Shown here: piece after piece, positions 8,101 to 16,046 of the stretch
How the letters are laid out: every line of letters starts with the position of its first letter
Position numbering within the stretch: position 1 is the stretch's first letter
Origin: JAXLXE01 sp046328115
GTDB lineage: Bacteria > Chloroflexota > UBA6077 > JACCZL01
DNA length: 64,000 nucleotides
Reading direction: 5' to 3'
Assembly (NCBI GenBank): GCA_046328115.1
Contig: JAXLXE010000003.1
Coordinates: 890,756 to 954,755, forward strand
Position numbers and translations under genes: made by a program
Notes under the pieces: generated by a model
What the model was told of the DNA's origin: nothing
What the model saw: the letters and a program-made list of their open reading frames with translations, nothing else
Databases searched by the model: none

Positions 8101-10602
8101 AATGTGGTGGTGCGCGACCAGATTCCGGCCGGCCTGAGCTTCGTCGGTGCCACGCCCACGGGCGGCGGCGGGGGCTCGTGCGCCTTCGCGTCGGGCATCG
8201 TGACCTGCACCTTCCCAAGCCTCGCATCGGCGGGCACGCTGGCCGTGGTGGTCGATACCACGGCGACCGCGGCAGGGACGATCGCTAACAGCGCCACGGT
8301 GGGCGCCGCGGAGCAGGATCCGAACAACTCCAACAATGGCGCGTCCGCGGGCATCACCGTGACGAGCTCCGCTGATCTACGTATCAGCAAGACGAAGACC
8401 AGCCCGCCGGATCCGCTGGCCGTGGGCCAGACCGTGACGTATTCACTGGTGGTGACGAACGATGGGCCGGCCCCAGCCACCAATGTGCTGGTGACGGACC
8501 CGCTGCCGGCCAACTTCCGTCTCACGTCTGCCACGCCGACGGGCGGCGGGACCTGCACGGGCACGACGGTGGTGCGCTGCAGCTTTGCCAGCCTGAGCAA
8601 CGGCGCCAGCGTGACGATCACTATCGTCGGGACGATCGTGTCCGGCGGCACGCTGGTGAACGTGGCCACGGTGTCGGCCACGGAGCAGGATCCGGACGCG
8701 GCGGACAACACCAGCACGGCCGCTTCAAACGTTCCCGCCCAGGCGGACGTCTCGCTGACCAAGACGGCCAGCGCGGCGACCGTGACGGTGGGCCAGAACG
8801 TGACCTTCACCCTGACCGCGCAGAACGCGGGGCCGGCGCCGGCCACCAACGTGACGGTGACGGACGCGTTGCCGCCGGGAGCGACGCTGGTGTCTGCCAC
8901 GCCGAGCGCGGGTGGCACCTGCAGCGGGTCCAGCACGGTGAGCTGCGTGTTCCCGACGATCGCGTCTGGCGGCAGCGCCACGGTGACCCTGGTGGTGACC
9001 GCGACGACCGCCGGGACGCTAGCGAACGCGGCTGGCGTGAGCGCCGCGGAGACGGATCCGAATCCGAACAACAACGGCGCGACGGCCGGCGTGACCGTGG
9101 ACGGCGCGGCCGATCTGGCCATCACCAAGACCACGCCCGCGGCCACCCGTGGCCTGGGCGAGCAGATCACCTACACGCTGACGGCGCGCAACAACGGTCC
9201 ATCCGCGGCGACCGGCGTGGTGGTGAATGACGAGCTGCCACCTGGTGTGACGCTGGTCAGCGCTACGCCCACGCAGGGGACGTGCGCGGGCGCTCCCTCC
9301 GTGACCTGCTCGCTGGGGACGCTGGCGAACGGCGCCAGCGTGACCATCACCATCGTGGCGCGGCTGGACGCCGTGGGCACGGTGGTGAACACGGCGCGCA
9401 TCGGCGGGCGGGAGCCCGATCCCACGAATACCAACAACGGCGCCAGCGTTGGCGCCACGGTGGTGGGCGTGACGCCCCAGAGCGGGGCGGACCTCTCCAT
9501 CGCCAAGACGGCCAGCCCGGCCAGCGTGTCGCTGAACGACGCGGTCACGTTCACCCTGACGGTCAACAACGGCGGGCCCGGCCAGGCCACCGGCGTGATC
9601 GTGACGGATCCGCTGCCCAGCGGACTCACGCTGATCTCGGCCACGCCGAGCCAGGGAAGCTGCACGCCCGGCCAGACGGTGACGTGTGCCATCGGCACAC
9701 TTGCCGCTGGGGCGAATGCCACCGTCACCATCCAGGCGCGGGCCACGGCCAACGGGACGCTCATCAACACGGCCACCGTCCGCGGCAACGAGGGCGACCT
9801 CAACAGCGGCAACAACGGCGCCACCACGGGCGTCACCGTGGGCACCATCATCGCCAGTCCAGCAGACCTGGTGGTGACGAAGACCGGCCCGGCCCAGGCA
9901 ACGCTTGGTGACACCATCATCTTCCGGATCACGGTGGCGAACCAGGGCCCGGGCGTGGCCACGGGCGTGCGGGTGACCGATCCGCTGCCGGCCGGGCTGA
10001 CACTGGTGGCCGCCACGCCCAGCCAGGGCACGTGCGTCGTTGGGCCACCGCTGAGCTGCACGCTCAACCAGATCCTGGCCGGCGCCCAGGCCACGGTGGA
10101 CGTGCAGGCGCTGGTGACGGCGCTGGGTCCGCTAGACAACGTGGCCACGGCCACGGCGGACCAGAGCGATCCGAACGCCAGCAACAACGCTGGCCTGGCC
10201 CGGGTGCAGGTTGCCGCCGTGGTGGTGGCCCCGGCAAACACCGACAACGATCAGAACCGTGACAAGCGGAAGCGCGAGACTGAGACGGAGAAGCACCAGC
10301 GCGAGCATTCCAACGCCAGCGGGCTGGACGACTACCGGACGGAGGGGAACGTGGTGGGCGTGAGCTGCGAGGACACCCGGGTGGACCTGCTGCCGGAGGT
10401 TCCTCCGGAGGCAGTGAACGCCAAGGCACCGTTCGCGATCATCGCGACGCGCGACGGCTTCCAGACGGTGCGGCTACGCAAGGAGGCCCGCAACGCCTGT
10501 ACGTCGATCAGGCTGGGCGACTACCTGGAGGCGGACGGCGAGAAGCAGACGGAGCAGTTGTTCGACGCGGACGACGTAGAGCTGAAGCGGCCGGGCCAGT
10601 AG
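2146..10602 (+). CDS. Giant secreted DUF11-repeat surface protein
   Basis: With the ATG at 2146 the product has 2,818 residues. That start follows GGGAG and puts a classic signal peptide at the N-terminus: a basic stretch, a hydrophobic run around RLVLLLVLLGQPLLPP, and a likely cut after AQA. The upstream in-frame ATG at 2020 would add 42 Cys/Arg-rich residues before the signal. Residues of about 50-390 form a non-repeat domain with a GLYWGG motif and a GWALVIAYGDP motif, as seen at the head of other DUF11 proteins. About 18 DUF11-like modules of 115-130 residues follow, each opening near ADLxxTK and containing NNGPS. The last 130 residues are different: a charged linker and a small domain ending near GDYLEADGEK. 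There is no LPXTG or other known anchor. A role as a cell-surface or sheath adhesin is inferred. The GTG at 2140 is an alternative start. Confidence 0.88.
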   Translation: MLLRSGWASRSGRKLTRRISRLVLLLVLLGQPLLPPAGLAQAQARDDVENRPVAPGSGAFTTQSVVRSFASRFTANTNGDIVFVANTVMSCPTSNANCASARNGIAGNVNDLNNNNYTMAYVDVDSDGSTFNSSSANLALPAGATILFAGLYWGGDSTNGSGGAPPPNAAQRNTVRLATPTSGGAYTTVTATTLDFVTGNGNDYQGFADVTSTVRAAGAGTYTVANIQTGTGVNQQGGWALVIAYGDPSQPTRNLTVFDGFAFVDNNTPRVSIPVSGFLTPPSGPVNSKIGVIAYEGDRGFNGDSLSLDSTVLTDTVHPADNFFTSVIANSGGAVTTRNPNHLNNFGYDASIVNLNGVLANGATGATLRLTTGGESYYPGVVTFVSDLFAPKFQVQKTLADVNGGQIQPADLLEYTIVLTNTGLDSASQVVIQDPIPTNTTYEPGTLQIGGVGRTDATGDDTAFFDSGNNRVTFNVGTGATSSSGGTLAVSASVTVKFRVRVNVGTPDGQTIVNTATAGGTALTLAQPVSGAVTTPSGPVSDKADLQVTKTDNAASAAPGGQVTYTITARNNGPSAANNATVADTFPAELTGVTWSCAPSAGASCGTLNGSGNINTTVSLPVNGTATFTATGTVSPSFTGQLKNSVGITPPAGVTDPNPANNQATDDDTIQPVADLSVTKVLNGTAVPGQPVSYTITARNNGPSSVTGARVTDSLPAQLSGATWTCTAAGGGACATPNGTGSIDALVNLPNGATATFNLTANLAATATGSLANTASIAAPAGTADPTAANNSATASQAVTPQADLSVTKVDNAATAQPGGQVTYTITATNAGPSAVSGASVTDPFPAQLLNVSWTCSASAGSACGVASGSGAINTTANLAVGGTATFTATGTLSGTASGNLANTASIAPPAGVTDPNPANNGATATSPVAQVPRIGAAKDVGAIVDNGDGTFTVPFTITVRNYGNSALSNVQVTEDLAAAFSGAVSVQLSGAPSATGGLVVNPAFDGKAVTSLLAAGQTLAVGASGTISLQTRVQPGAKLGPYSNQVTANGTSPNGTQTTDVSDDGTNPDPDNDAQPNEPGENDATLVVFAPSADLSITKTVDVGSPAIGGQVRYTLAVRNDGPSGATGVVVTDPLAPGIALVSATPGQGACAVQGTGFRCDLGALARGATTTITVVVNVQQTGTLANTATASAAEPDPDPTNNGATAGVVVQPRADLALTKADSPDPVNVGQQVTSTLTVTNNGPSPATGVVLRDTLPTGLTFVSISPSAGCTGAQTVQCPVGTLAPGASAVYTLVATANSSGTLTNLATVTGNEVDPTPDNNGASQSTNAQAQADIDVQKTGAPATLVVGGNVTYTVLVRNNGPSPASGVVLTDPVPPGAELVSATSTQGQCSGSGTVVCDVGTLASGATATATLVMRTTDAGVLVNGASATASEPDPTPGNNAAVAETTVTAQADLSLTKSASPLTLDVGGKTTFTLTVANAGPSPATNVVVSDTLPAGLTLVSTQPSQGSPCTGTTSITCALGTIASGGNATVTIVASGAAAGDQANSATVVGDEPDPNPANNAAGALVSVAPLADLGITKTASPDPVLVGQNVTYTIIVSNAGPSTATNVQALDLLPSNSNFSSVTPSQGTCTSGAQVSCALGTLAGGASATISLVATATAAGAMTNVASVSGSERDPSPGNNGVTQTATARSVADLEITKTGPDQVAVSGPIAYVLTARNNGPLAATNVVIVDTIPAGTAFVSSSPSAGGVCAGTTTVVCVFPTLTVNATATVTINVTAPATPGVVVNSATVSASEEDPDPSNNGASTGTTGGTTTTPLADLSISKLVPQPNVTVGDQVTFNLVVSNAGPSPATNVTIVDRLPVGLTLVSATPDPSSGICSGTTTVTCTFASLAVGDSAGVVLVATATLAGTQVNAASVSGAESDPNNDNNGATAGAQIRAAPTADLVLTKTPSAEIVPLGGAVSYTLLVRNDGSETATNVVVRDQIPAGLSFVGATPTGGGGGSCAFASGIVTCTFPSLASAGTLAVVVDTTATAAGTIANSATVGAAEQDPNNSNNGASAGITVTSSADLRISKTKTSPPDPLAVGQTVTYSLVVTNDGPAPATNVLVTDPLPANFRLTSATPTGGGTCTGTTVVRCSFASLSNGASVTITIVGTIVSGGTLVNVATVSATEQDPDAADNTSTAASNVPAQADVSLTKTASAATVTVGQNVTFTLTAQNAGPAPATNVTVTDALPPGATLVSATPSAGGTCSGSSTVSCVFPTIASGGSATVTLVVTATTAGTLANAAGVSAAETDPNPNNNGATAGVTVDGAADLAITKTTPAATRGLGEQITYTLTARNNGPSAATGVVVNDELPPGVTLVSATPTQGTCAGAPSVTCSLGTLANGASVTITIVARLDAVGTVVNTARIGGREPDPTNTNNGASVGATVVGVTPQSGADLSIAKTASPASVSLNDAVTFTLTVNNGGPGQATGVIVTDPLPSGLTLISATPSQGSCTPGQTVTCAIGTLAAGANATVTIQARATANGTLINTATVRGNEGDLNSGNNGATTGVTVGTIIASPADLVVTKTGPAQATLGDTIIFRITVANQGPGVATGVRVTDPLPAGLTLVAATPSQGTCVVGPPLSCTLNQILAGAQATVDVQALVTALGPLDNVATATADQSDPNASNNAGLARVQVAAVVVAPANTDNDQNRDKRKRETETEKHQREHSNASGLDDYRTEGNVVGVSCEDTRVDLLPEVPPEAVNAKAPFAIIATRDGFQTVRLRKEARNACTSIRLGDYLEADGEKQTEQLFDADDVELKRPGQ
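3319..10230 (+). repeat. Array of about 18 DUF11-type coding repeats
   Basis: Modules begin with ADLxITK or close variants and recur about every 360-390 nt. Each carries a YTxxxxNNGPS turn, a DxLPxG strand pair, a CxxG..CxxG-like pair and a final DPxPxNNGA. Module 1 (from about 3319) and module 5 (about 4945-5420, with an acidic DPDNDAQPNEPGEND insert) are divergent; the others are alike at the protein level but vary in codons. This fits old duplication of a beta-sandwich domain rather than recent DNA expansion. Confidence 0.85.
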
Positions 10603-10608
10603 GCCCGG
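10591..10608 (+). terminator. Short hairpin overlapping the stop of the giant gene
   Basis: CCGGGCC (10591-10597), AGTA, GGCCCGG (10602-10608) form a 7-bp GC stem that includes the TAG stop. There is no T-run, so termination is uncertain. Confidence 0.35.
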
Positions 10609-10762
10609 GCGGTGGGGGCGTGTGTTATTTGAGTGTGCCGGTGGCGTGACAAAAGTGGTGTAGAGTAGGAGGCTGGCGCGGTAGTGGTGCGCTTCAGCGT
10701 GTGGCCCTTCCGGGCGCTACTGTCCCGAAGCGGCCGTTCCCCGTTTCCAGCCTCCCCTCATC

Positions 10763-10795
10763 AAACCGTGCATGCGATTCTCCCGCACACGGCTT
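10763..10795 (-). ncRNA. Group II intron domain V
   Basis: Read on the minus strand, AAGCCGTG pairs with CACGGTTT, followed inward by TGCG with CGCA, closing a GGAGAAT loop. This is the catalytic domain V fold, with the AGC triad at its base. It lies 12 nt downstream of the reverse-transcriptase stop, the expected place. Confidence 0.8.
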
Positions 10796-10806
10796 TCCGA
10801 GGCCGT

Positions 10807-12132
10807 TCACCGCGCCGCTCCCGGCGTTGCCGTCGTCCATCTCACGGTCCCACTCAGTTGGTACACCCCAAGCGCTCGGAAGAACTCCACCGTGTGGACC
10901 CCCCACCGGCGCCCGGCCCGTCCCGTCTTCTTGCTCAGAAACAACCCCAGTCGCTCGCGCACGTAGCCGTCGATCTGCGCAAACTGCCGGCTGGCGTTGA
11001 CCACCCGAAAGTAGGCTCCCCACCCGCGCAGCACCGCATTCAGCTCCGCCACGATCGGCTGCACCGGTTCTGGCAATCGATGCCTCGGCGCCGTGATCGT
11101 TCTGACCCGATCCCGGATCCGCTGCATCGCTCGACGGCCCGGCCACCCATGCAAGTACCGCCTCCCTCGCCACCGCCAGGATTCCACCTTCCGACAGTGG
11201 AATCCCAGAAAGTCGAAGCCCTGCCTCCCATCCCGCACGTCGACCACACCGGTCTTCTCAGGATGGAGATGGAGTCCCAGACGGGTAAGGATCACTCCCA
11301 CTCCCCTCAGCGCCTCGCGAGCATCTTCTTCCGTACGGCACACGATGACGAAGTCGTCGCAGTAGCTGATCAGTTGGCCAAGCTGGCCGCAGCGATCCTC
11401 CCAGAGCCGATCCAGCTCGTGGAGCATCACATTCGCCAACAACGGCGAGATCACCGAACCCTGGGAGACGCCCTGGTCCGTGGGGAGTAGCTCCCCCTCT
11501 TCCAGCACCCCCGCCTCCAGCCACTGCCGTAGCAGCTTCAGCAGCCGCCGGTCGCTCACGCGCTTCGCCACCAAGGCCAGCAGCTTCGCCTGGTCGATTC
11601 GGTCGTAGAACGTTTCGATGTCGGCTTCCACGACCCAGCCCCCTCCACGGTTGACGCCCCGGCGCACCTGCTCCACCGCCTGGTGGGCACTCCGCTTCGG
11701 CCGAAACCCGTACGAGCTGTCTCGAAAGTCGGCCTCGAAGATCGGTTCCACCACAGCCTTCGCTGCCGCCTGGACCACCCGATCCCGTACCGATGGTATC
11801 CCCAATGGTCGCTGCTTCCCGTCTGCTTTCGGGATCAGCACCCGCCGCACCGGTCGCGGCCGATACCGTCCCTCCCTCAGTTCGCTCGCCAACTCCACCA
11901 GAAATCCCTCGACCCCACTCCGCTCGATGTCCTTGATGCTCTGCCCATCCACGCCGGCCGCCCCAGCGTTCGCACGCACCTCCTGCCACGCCCGCTCCAA
12001 GATGTCCTTCCGGTACACCTTGTCGTACAGCGCGTGGAACCGCCGCTCTGGACTCGCCTTCGCGGCCCGATACAGTGCCCGCCGGAGTCGTCGCGCAGCG
12101 TCGATGGTGTCGTTCGCCTTCGCGGCATTCAC
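10807..12132 (-). CDS. ltrA: Group II intron reverse transcriptase/maturase
   Basis: This 441-residue protein starts at a GTG with GGAGGTAAG about 6 nt upstream. It has reverse-transcriptase blocks in order: IPKADGKQRPLGIPSVRDRVVQ, SSYGFRPKRSAHQAV, EADIETFYDRIDQ, TDQGVSQGSVISPLLANV and the catalytic SYCDDFVIV. The last has YCDD where YADD is usual. A maturase (X) domain follows, around LRGWGAYFRVVNASRQFAQID. The protein then ends, with no HNH endonuclease. It should help its intron RNA fold and splice and copy it into DNA. Loss of the endonuclease is normal in several bacterial classes that use nicked or single-stranded targets. The reading frame is intact, so the element may still be active. 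Confidence 0.92.
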   Translation of the reverse strand: MNAAKANDTIDAARRLRRALYRAAKASPERRFHALYDKVYRKDILERAWQEVRANAGAAGVDGQSIKDIERSGVEGFLVELASELREGRYRPRPVRRVLIPKADGKQRPLGIPSVRDRVVQAAAKAVVEPIFEADFRDSSYGFRPKRSAHQAVEQVRRGVNRGGGWVVEADIETFYDRIDQAKLLALVAKRVSDRRLLKLLRQWLEAGVLEEGELLPTDQGVSQGSVISPLLANVMLHELDRLWEDRCGQLGQLISYCDDFVIVCRTEEDAREALRGVGVILTRLGLHLHPEKTGVVDVRDGRQGFDFLGFHCRKVESWRWRGRRYLHGWPGRRAMQRIRDRVRTITAPRHRLPEPVQPIVAELNAVLRGWGAYFRVVNASRQFAQIDGYVRERLGLFLSKKTGRAGRRWGVHTVEFFRALGVYQLSGTVRWTTATPGAAR

Positions 12133-12774
12133 CAGCGCTTACCTCCTCCAGGCACTCCGACCAAGTACGGCCCCTTCCCTCCGCCGTGGTTGTGTTGTCC
12201 ACGACCTCTCCAGTACTATGGGCCGCTCCGACTCCCGCTCCGCTCTTACCCGTTTCGTGGGGATGCCACTTATCGGGCTCGTCGCTCCCGGGCCACCGTC
12301 TGGGCTGGCGCCCCAGCGGTCTCACGCCCCGGGCGGAGACGGGTCTCTCCTGTTCTCACGACCGCTGTGCCACCGTTCCGCGCCCCATACGCCGCGGGGT
12401 TCTTCGGGGCTGCATCTCCAAGCGCTTCACCCCTTCCATGGCCTTCGCCCAGCAGTTCCAGGCTCGGCTCCCCGTTTTCCCCTTTCGGGCTACGTTCTCG
12501 ACGCGGCAGGCTTCGCTTCATGCTACGGACCGGTGGCTTGCACCCTCCCATGGAGGGCTTGACCCCGCGCTTCGACGCCCAGATCTCTCCTGGCGCCGGC
12601 GGGCTGCTACAAAGGTGGCTTGGTCCCTCCTCCGGCCGGACTCCCACCGGCTAGTCGTCGTGAACTTTCAGGACGCACAACTACTCACGTACCCACGTCC
12701 GGGCGGCGTCACAGACATGACACGAACTTGACGGAAGTGCACCGCTCGACGGCTTGATTCGCTACCCTGGCGGC

Positions 12775-13998
12775 ATGGATGATCGTGCCGCACTGCTCGC
12801 GCTCCCCAAAGAACAGCTCGTCGACATCATCCTCGCCCAGCGCGAGACTATCGCCAGGCTCGAGGCGCTTGTAGTCCAGCTCACGGTTCGGGGTGCCGAG
12901 CTCGAGGCCAAGATCGACGAGCTCACCAAACCGCCCGTCACGCCCGGTAACTCCAACCTGCCACCGTTCTCTGAGGGCTCCACTGGAGCCCGCTCCCGCC
13001 CTTCAAGCCGAACCGGGCCGAGCGCCGCGCCCGCAAGCATGGACCCAAGCGTGGTCACCAGGGCCACTCGCGCCTGCGCCAACCGCCAGACCTGGTGGTC
13101 CAGTGCCATGTGGCGGCGTGTCGCGGTTGCGGTCACGCACTCGATGCCACGGGCCAGCGGCGGGTGCGTCGCAGCCAGGTGATCGACGTGGTGCCGGCCC
13201 GCGCGGTGGTCGTGGAGTCCTGGGCCTACCAGGCCCGCTGCACCGAGTGTGGCCTGGTCACGGTAGCGGAGCATCCCGCGGGTCTGGAGTCGACGCGGAC
13301 GTTCGGTCCGGAGCTTGAAACGGCGATTGCCTATCTGCACGAGCGCCACCATGTCTCGTTCGAGCGGCTGGTCGAGCTGTGCAAGGATCTGTTCGGGGTG
13401 CAGCTCAGCGAGGGCGCGGTCGCCAAGGTGTTGCAACGGCTTGGCGAGCGAGGTGAGACCCGCTACGAGGAGATCAAGGAGTTGGTGCGGGCGAGTCCGG
13501 TGATCGGTTCCGACGAGACGGGAGCCCGGGGTGGGCGGTCGGAACCGCTGGCACTGGACCTTTCAATCCAAAACGGCCAGCTACCACGTCATCGCGCGGA
13601 CGCGGAGCGGATCGGTGATCGATGATTTCCTGGACGGTGCGGTCCCCGATGTCTACAGGCTCCACTGGAGCCTGGCTGCGCGGCAATCAGATGCGTACGC
13701 ACCGCAGCTACGAGCACCGGCCAAGGCCGGGCAGTTGTGTCTGGCGCATCAGTTGCGGGAACTGACCCGAGCCGCGGAGCTTGAGCCGGACGCGGCGTGG
13801 TGGGCGACCGAGCTGCGGCACGTGTTCGGGCGCGGGATGCGGCTGCACGCCGAGCGCGCGCAGATCAGCGCGGAGAGCTTCCAACGACGGAAGGTCCGGA
13901 TCATCAACGCCGCGGAGCGCTTGATCAAAGGGCCACCGTTGGGTAAGGGCATGGCCCGGCGGCTGCAGCAACGCTACCAGCGGCTATGGTCCGAGTTG
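12775..13998 (+). pseudogene. IS66-family transposase (TnpC), frameshifted and 3'-truncated
   Basis: The start (MDDRAALLALPKEQLVD) leads into the coiled coil and PGNSNLPPF region typical of the IS66 N-terminus. Near 12,990-13,005 the sense moves to another frame (ARKHGPKRGHQGHSRLRQ and a four-Cys zinc region, CRGCGH and CTECGL). Near 13,525 it moves again, between IGSDETGAR (first catalytic Asp) and the segment with VIDDFLDG and LCLAHQLRELTR. The frame ends abruptly at 13998, where ISL3 DNA begins. The C-terminal section with the last catalytic Glu is missing and is not found beyond the ISL3 element. It is non-functional. Confidence 0.85.
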
Positions 13999-15895
13999 GG
14001 TTCTCCCGCACCTTCTGTGAAGGACGGATGTTCCGATTCTGCCCCTTCGGAGTGGGGCATGGTGTGTGGAGCGGCGGTGACTCATCCCGCGCTGTTTTTG
14101 GGTGTTGTGGGCCGGGTAGGTTAGCCGGCGAGGACGCGGCGGCGGAGCAGGTCGAGCTTCGCTCGGCCATAGCCCTGCCGCTTGATGAGTTTCAGCCGAT
14201 GCACATGGCCTTCGGCCAGGCCGGTCGACCAGGGGAGCGTGAGCGCGGCGGTCACGGCCGCCCAGTCCGTCCGCAGCCCGTTCGCGAACGCCACAAACGG
14301 CGTCAGACCGCTGCTGTGCGCTTCCTGCACCCACGACTCCAATGCGCTCACGTCTCGTTGCGCGATGATCGTGCCGAAGCTGATCTTGAGCTGGTAACCA
14401 CGGGCAAGCTCCGGTACCTCCGCCAGCGCCCGTTCGAGCGTCTGCCGATCGGTCTCCGACAGCGATTCGCGGGGCCGTCGGCACAACGAGCGCACACTCA
14501 CCGATCGGCGTTTCGCTCCCGAGCGTGCGGAGCGAGGTGGTCGCCAGGGGAACAGTGACTGTTCCAGCAACGAATAGCTACCCTGGTACCCCTGGGCGGT
14601 GATCTCGCGACAGAGCTGCTGGACCTGTCGGACATTCTGGCAGCCCGGCTTGCCAGCGGTCCTGCAGGTAGCTCACGAACGGTTGCAGCGTGGGTGATTG
14701 CAGCCCGCCCGGGCGCGGCCGTGGCGCTGGCGCTGGCGGAAGCGGCGCGGCCAGCAAGTTGCGGACGGTTTGACGGTTCATCCCCAGGGCTCGGGCGATG
14801 TGCTGGATGCTCTGGCCCGCGGCGCCGCGGCGGTGCACCTCTTCCCAGCGGGCGCTCCGACGGGCCTGGCGCTCCAGTTGCCGCTGCGCCGCTTTGCTTG
14901 CCGTCTTACTTGATGGGTAGGCCGCCGGGCTCGGGACCGCGGGCTCAACGGCGCGGGTGGGTCCGGTGACGCGGTGTACTCCACGCGGCGACGGTGGCTC
15001 CGCAACACTTCGTCGAACGCCCCGGTCGCGTTCATGAGCAGGTGGAAGCGATCGGCCACCTGGATCGCCTCGGGTGCCCCGGCGGGCGCCTTCAGCGTAC
15101 GCCCCGGAGCGGTCGCTGGCGATGACCTCGACCCCGGGATGCTCGCGTAACCACTTCGCCAGCGTGTCCGCCAAACGGTCAGCCAACAGGTCGACCGGGT
15201 GGTGGGTTTCCAGATCGATCAGAATCGTCCCGTAGTGATGACCGCGCCGAAACGCGAAATCGTCGACGCCCAACACCCGCGGGGTGGGGCAGACACGCGG
15301 CTCGCGCTTGAGGCTGCGCAACAGGGTATCCGCGCTGACCGGCAAGCCGACCGTCGCGGCCAGCCGCGCCCCGGCCTCTCCGCCCAGCATCGCGGCCAAC
15401 TCGACCAGGGTCTGGGTGGCGCCCACGGTGCGGCGGGCGTGTTGCGCAACCAGGCCGTCGAAGCGTTCGGCGAACGTCTTGCGCGCGCACGCCACGGCCT
15501 CACAGCGGAAGCGGCGCGCGGTCAAGAGCAACTGGACGGACCGGCCGCGCCAGGGCAGATCGACCGGCCGACGCTGATAGCGGCCGTGCACGCGAGCACT
15601 CACGGTTCCGCAACTCGGGCAATTCGCCGTGGAGGCGCTGCCTTCGGCGTCGAGCAGCACCTGCTCGTCGACCAGGCGGATACACCGAATCAACACCATC
15701 GGGACCAGGTCAGGCATGGCCGGCACCTCGCGCACGAAGCGGTCGCCTGCACAGCCTCTGCCGCTACCGGATCACGAATCCGTCACGGCACATCACGAGC
15801 GCGTCACACATCCTGGCCGACAGACTCCACGCGCGAGATCGGCCGCTCCGATCAGGACGGACTCGCCGCCGCGCCACAAGAAGTGCGGGAGAACC
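13999..15895 (-). mobile_element. Decayed ISL3-family insertion sequence with terminal repeats
   Basis: GGTTCTCCCGCACCTTCTGTG at 13999-14019 mirrors the complement of 15875-15895 (GGTTCTCCCGCACTTCTTGTG). These are 21-bp terminal inverted repeats in the GGNTCT style of ISL3 elements, about 1.9 kb apart, enclosing a broken ISL3 transposase. The 8 bp outside each end (CCGAGTTG on the left, ACTTTTCA on the right) do not match. The flanks are different IS remnants (IS66 left, IS630 right), so one side was deleted or recombined after insertion. Confidence 0.85.
14121..15735 (-). pseudogene. ISL3-family transposase, multiply frameshifted
   Basis: The N-terminal part has the ISL3 zinc motif (CPSCGTVSARVHGRYQR), the RRFRCEAVACARKTFAERF block and LGVDDFAFRRGHHYGTILID with the first catalytic Asp, then VIASDRSGAYAEG. 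Near 15,085 the frame is lost and resumes elsewhere as VADRFHLLMNATGAF. It returns near 14,960 with an HTH-like AGQSIQHIARALGMNRQTV. It shifts again near 14,655 into the C-terminal part, which contains WSTGLAEGHVHRLKLIKRQGYGRA. At least three frameshifts rule out a full-length product. The first plausible initiator is ATG at 15717. Confidence 0.85.
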
Positions 15896-16046
15896 ACTTT
15901 TCACGCGGAATCGACATGGAACAAGCGTTTCATGGTGGGCAAGGCGACGGCGAACAACGCGGCGACCTCGCGTCGAGCCCGACCTCGTCGACCGCAGCGA
16001 GCACCCGCCGTCGGAGGTCTTCGGAGTACGTTTACATGCGAAAAGC
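15896..16046 (-). pseudogene. IS630-family transposase fragment
   Basis: On the minus strand YSEDLRRRVLAAVDE is followed, after one frame change, by REVAALFAVALPTMKRLF. This is the helix-turn-helix N-terminus of IS630/Tc1-type transposases. The remnant is cut at 15895 by the ISL3 end, and nothing of the catalytic core remains. It is about 50 codons long, so the family call rests on this motif only. Confidence 0.6.

Larger units (their letters stand above)
10660..12678 (-). mobile_element. Group II intron (ribozyme plus reverse transcriptase)
   Basis: On the minus strand the element can start at GTGCG (12678-12674), which matches the conserved group II 5' end. It runs through about 550 nt of structured non-coding DNA (domains I-IV), encodes an intron reverse transcriptase, and continues through a domain V hairpin (10795-10763). 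It can end at CTCTAC (10665-10660). A 9-bp stem, CCAGCCTCC (10747-10755) with GGAGGCTGG (10668-10676), brackets an unusually long domain VI just before that end. It sits 57 nt beyond the giant gene, antisense to it, and interrupts no recognisable gene. The 543 nt upstream of the reverse transcriptase hold no other gene. Exact ends are inferred. Confidence 0.8.

Noticed and set aside
3319..10230. Regular repeats that could be mistaken for a CRISPR or minisatellite array
   Set aside because: The period is about 370 nt and holds at the protein level with varying codons; these are protein modules.
2808..10247. Long open frames on the minus strand opposite the DUF11 gene (for example 6942-7964, 8058-9170, 9171-10247)
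   Set aside because: They mirror the repeat period and high GC of the plus-strand gene, have no family-like sequence, and lack ribosome sites.
11618..12731. Plus-strand frames of 220-320 codons across the intron
   Set aside because: They are antisense to the reverse transcriptase and ribozyme domains, which explain the DNA fully.
13999..15895. ISL3 element as a still mobile IS
   Set aside because: Terminal repeats are good but the transposase has at least three frameshifts and no target duplication; it could only move in trans.
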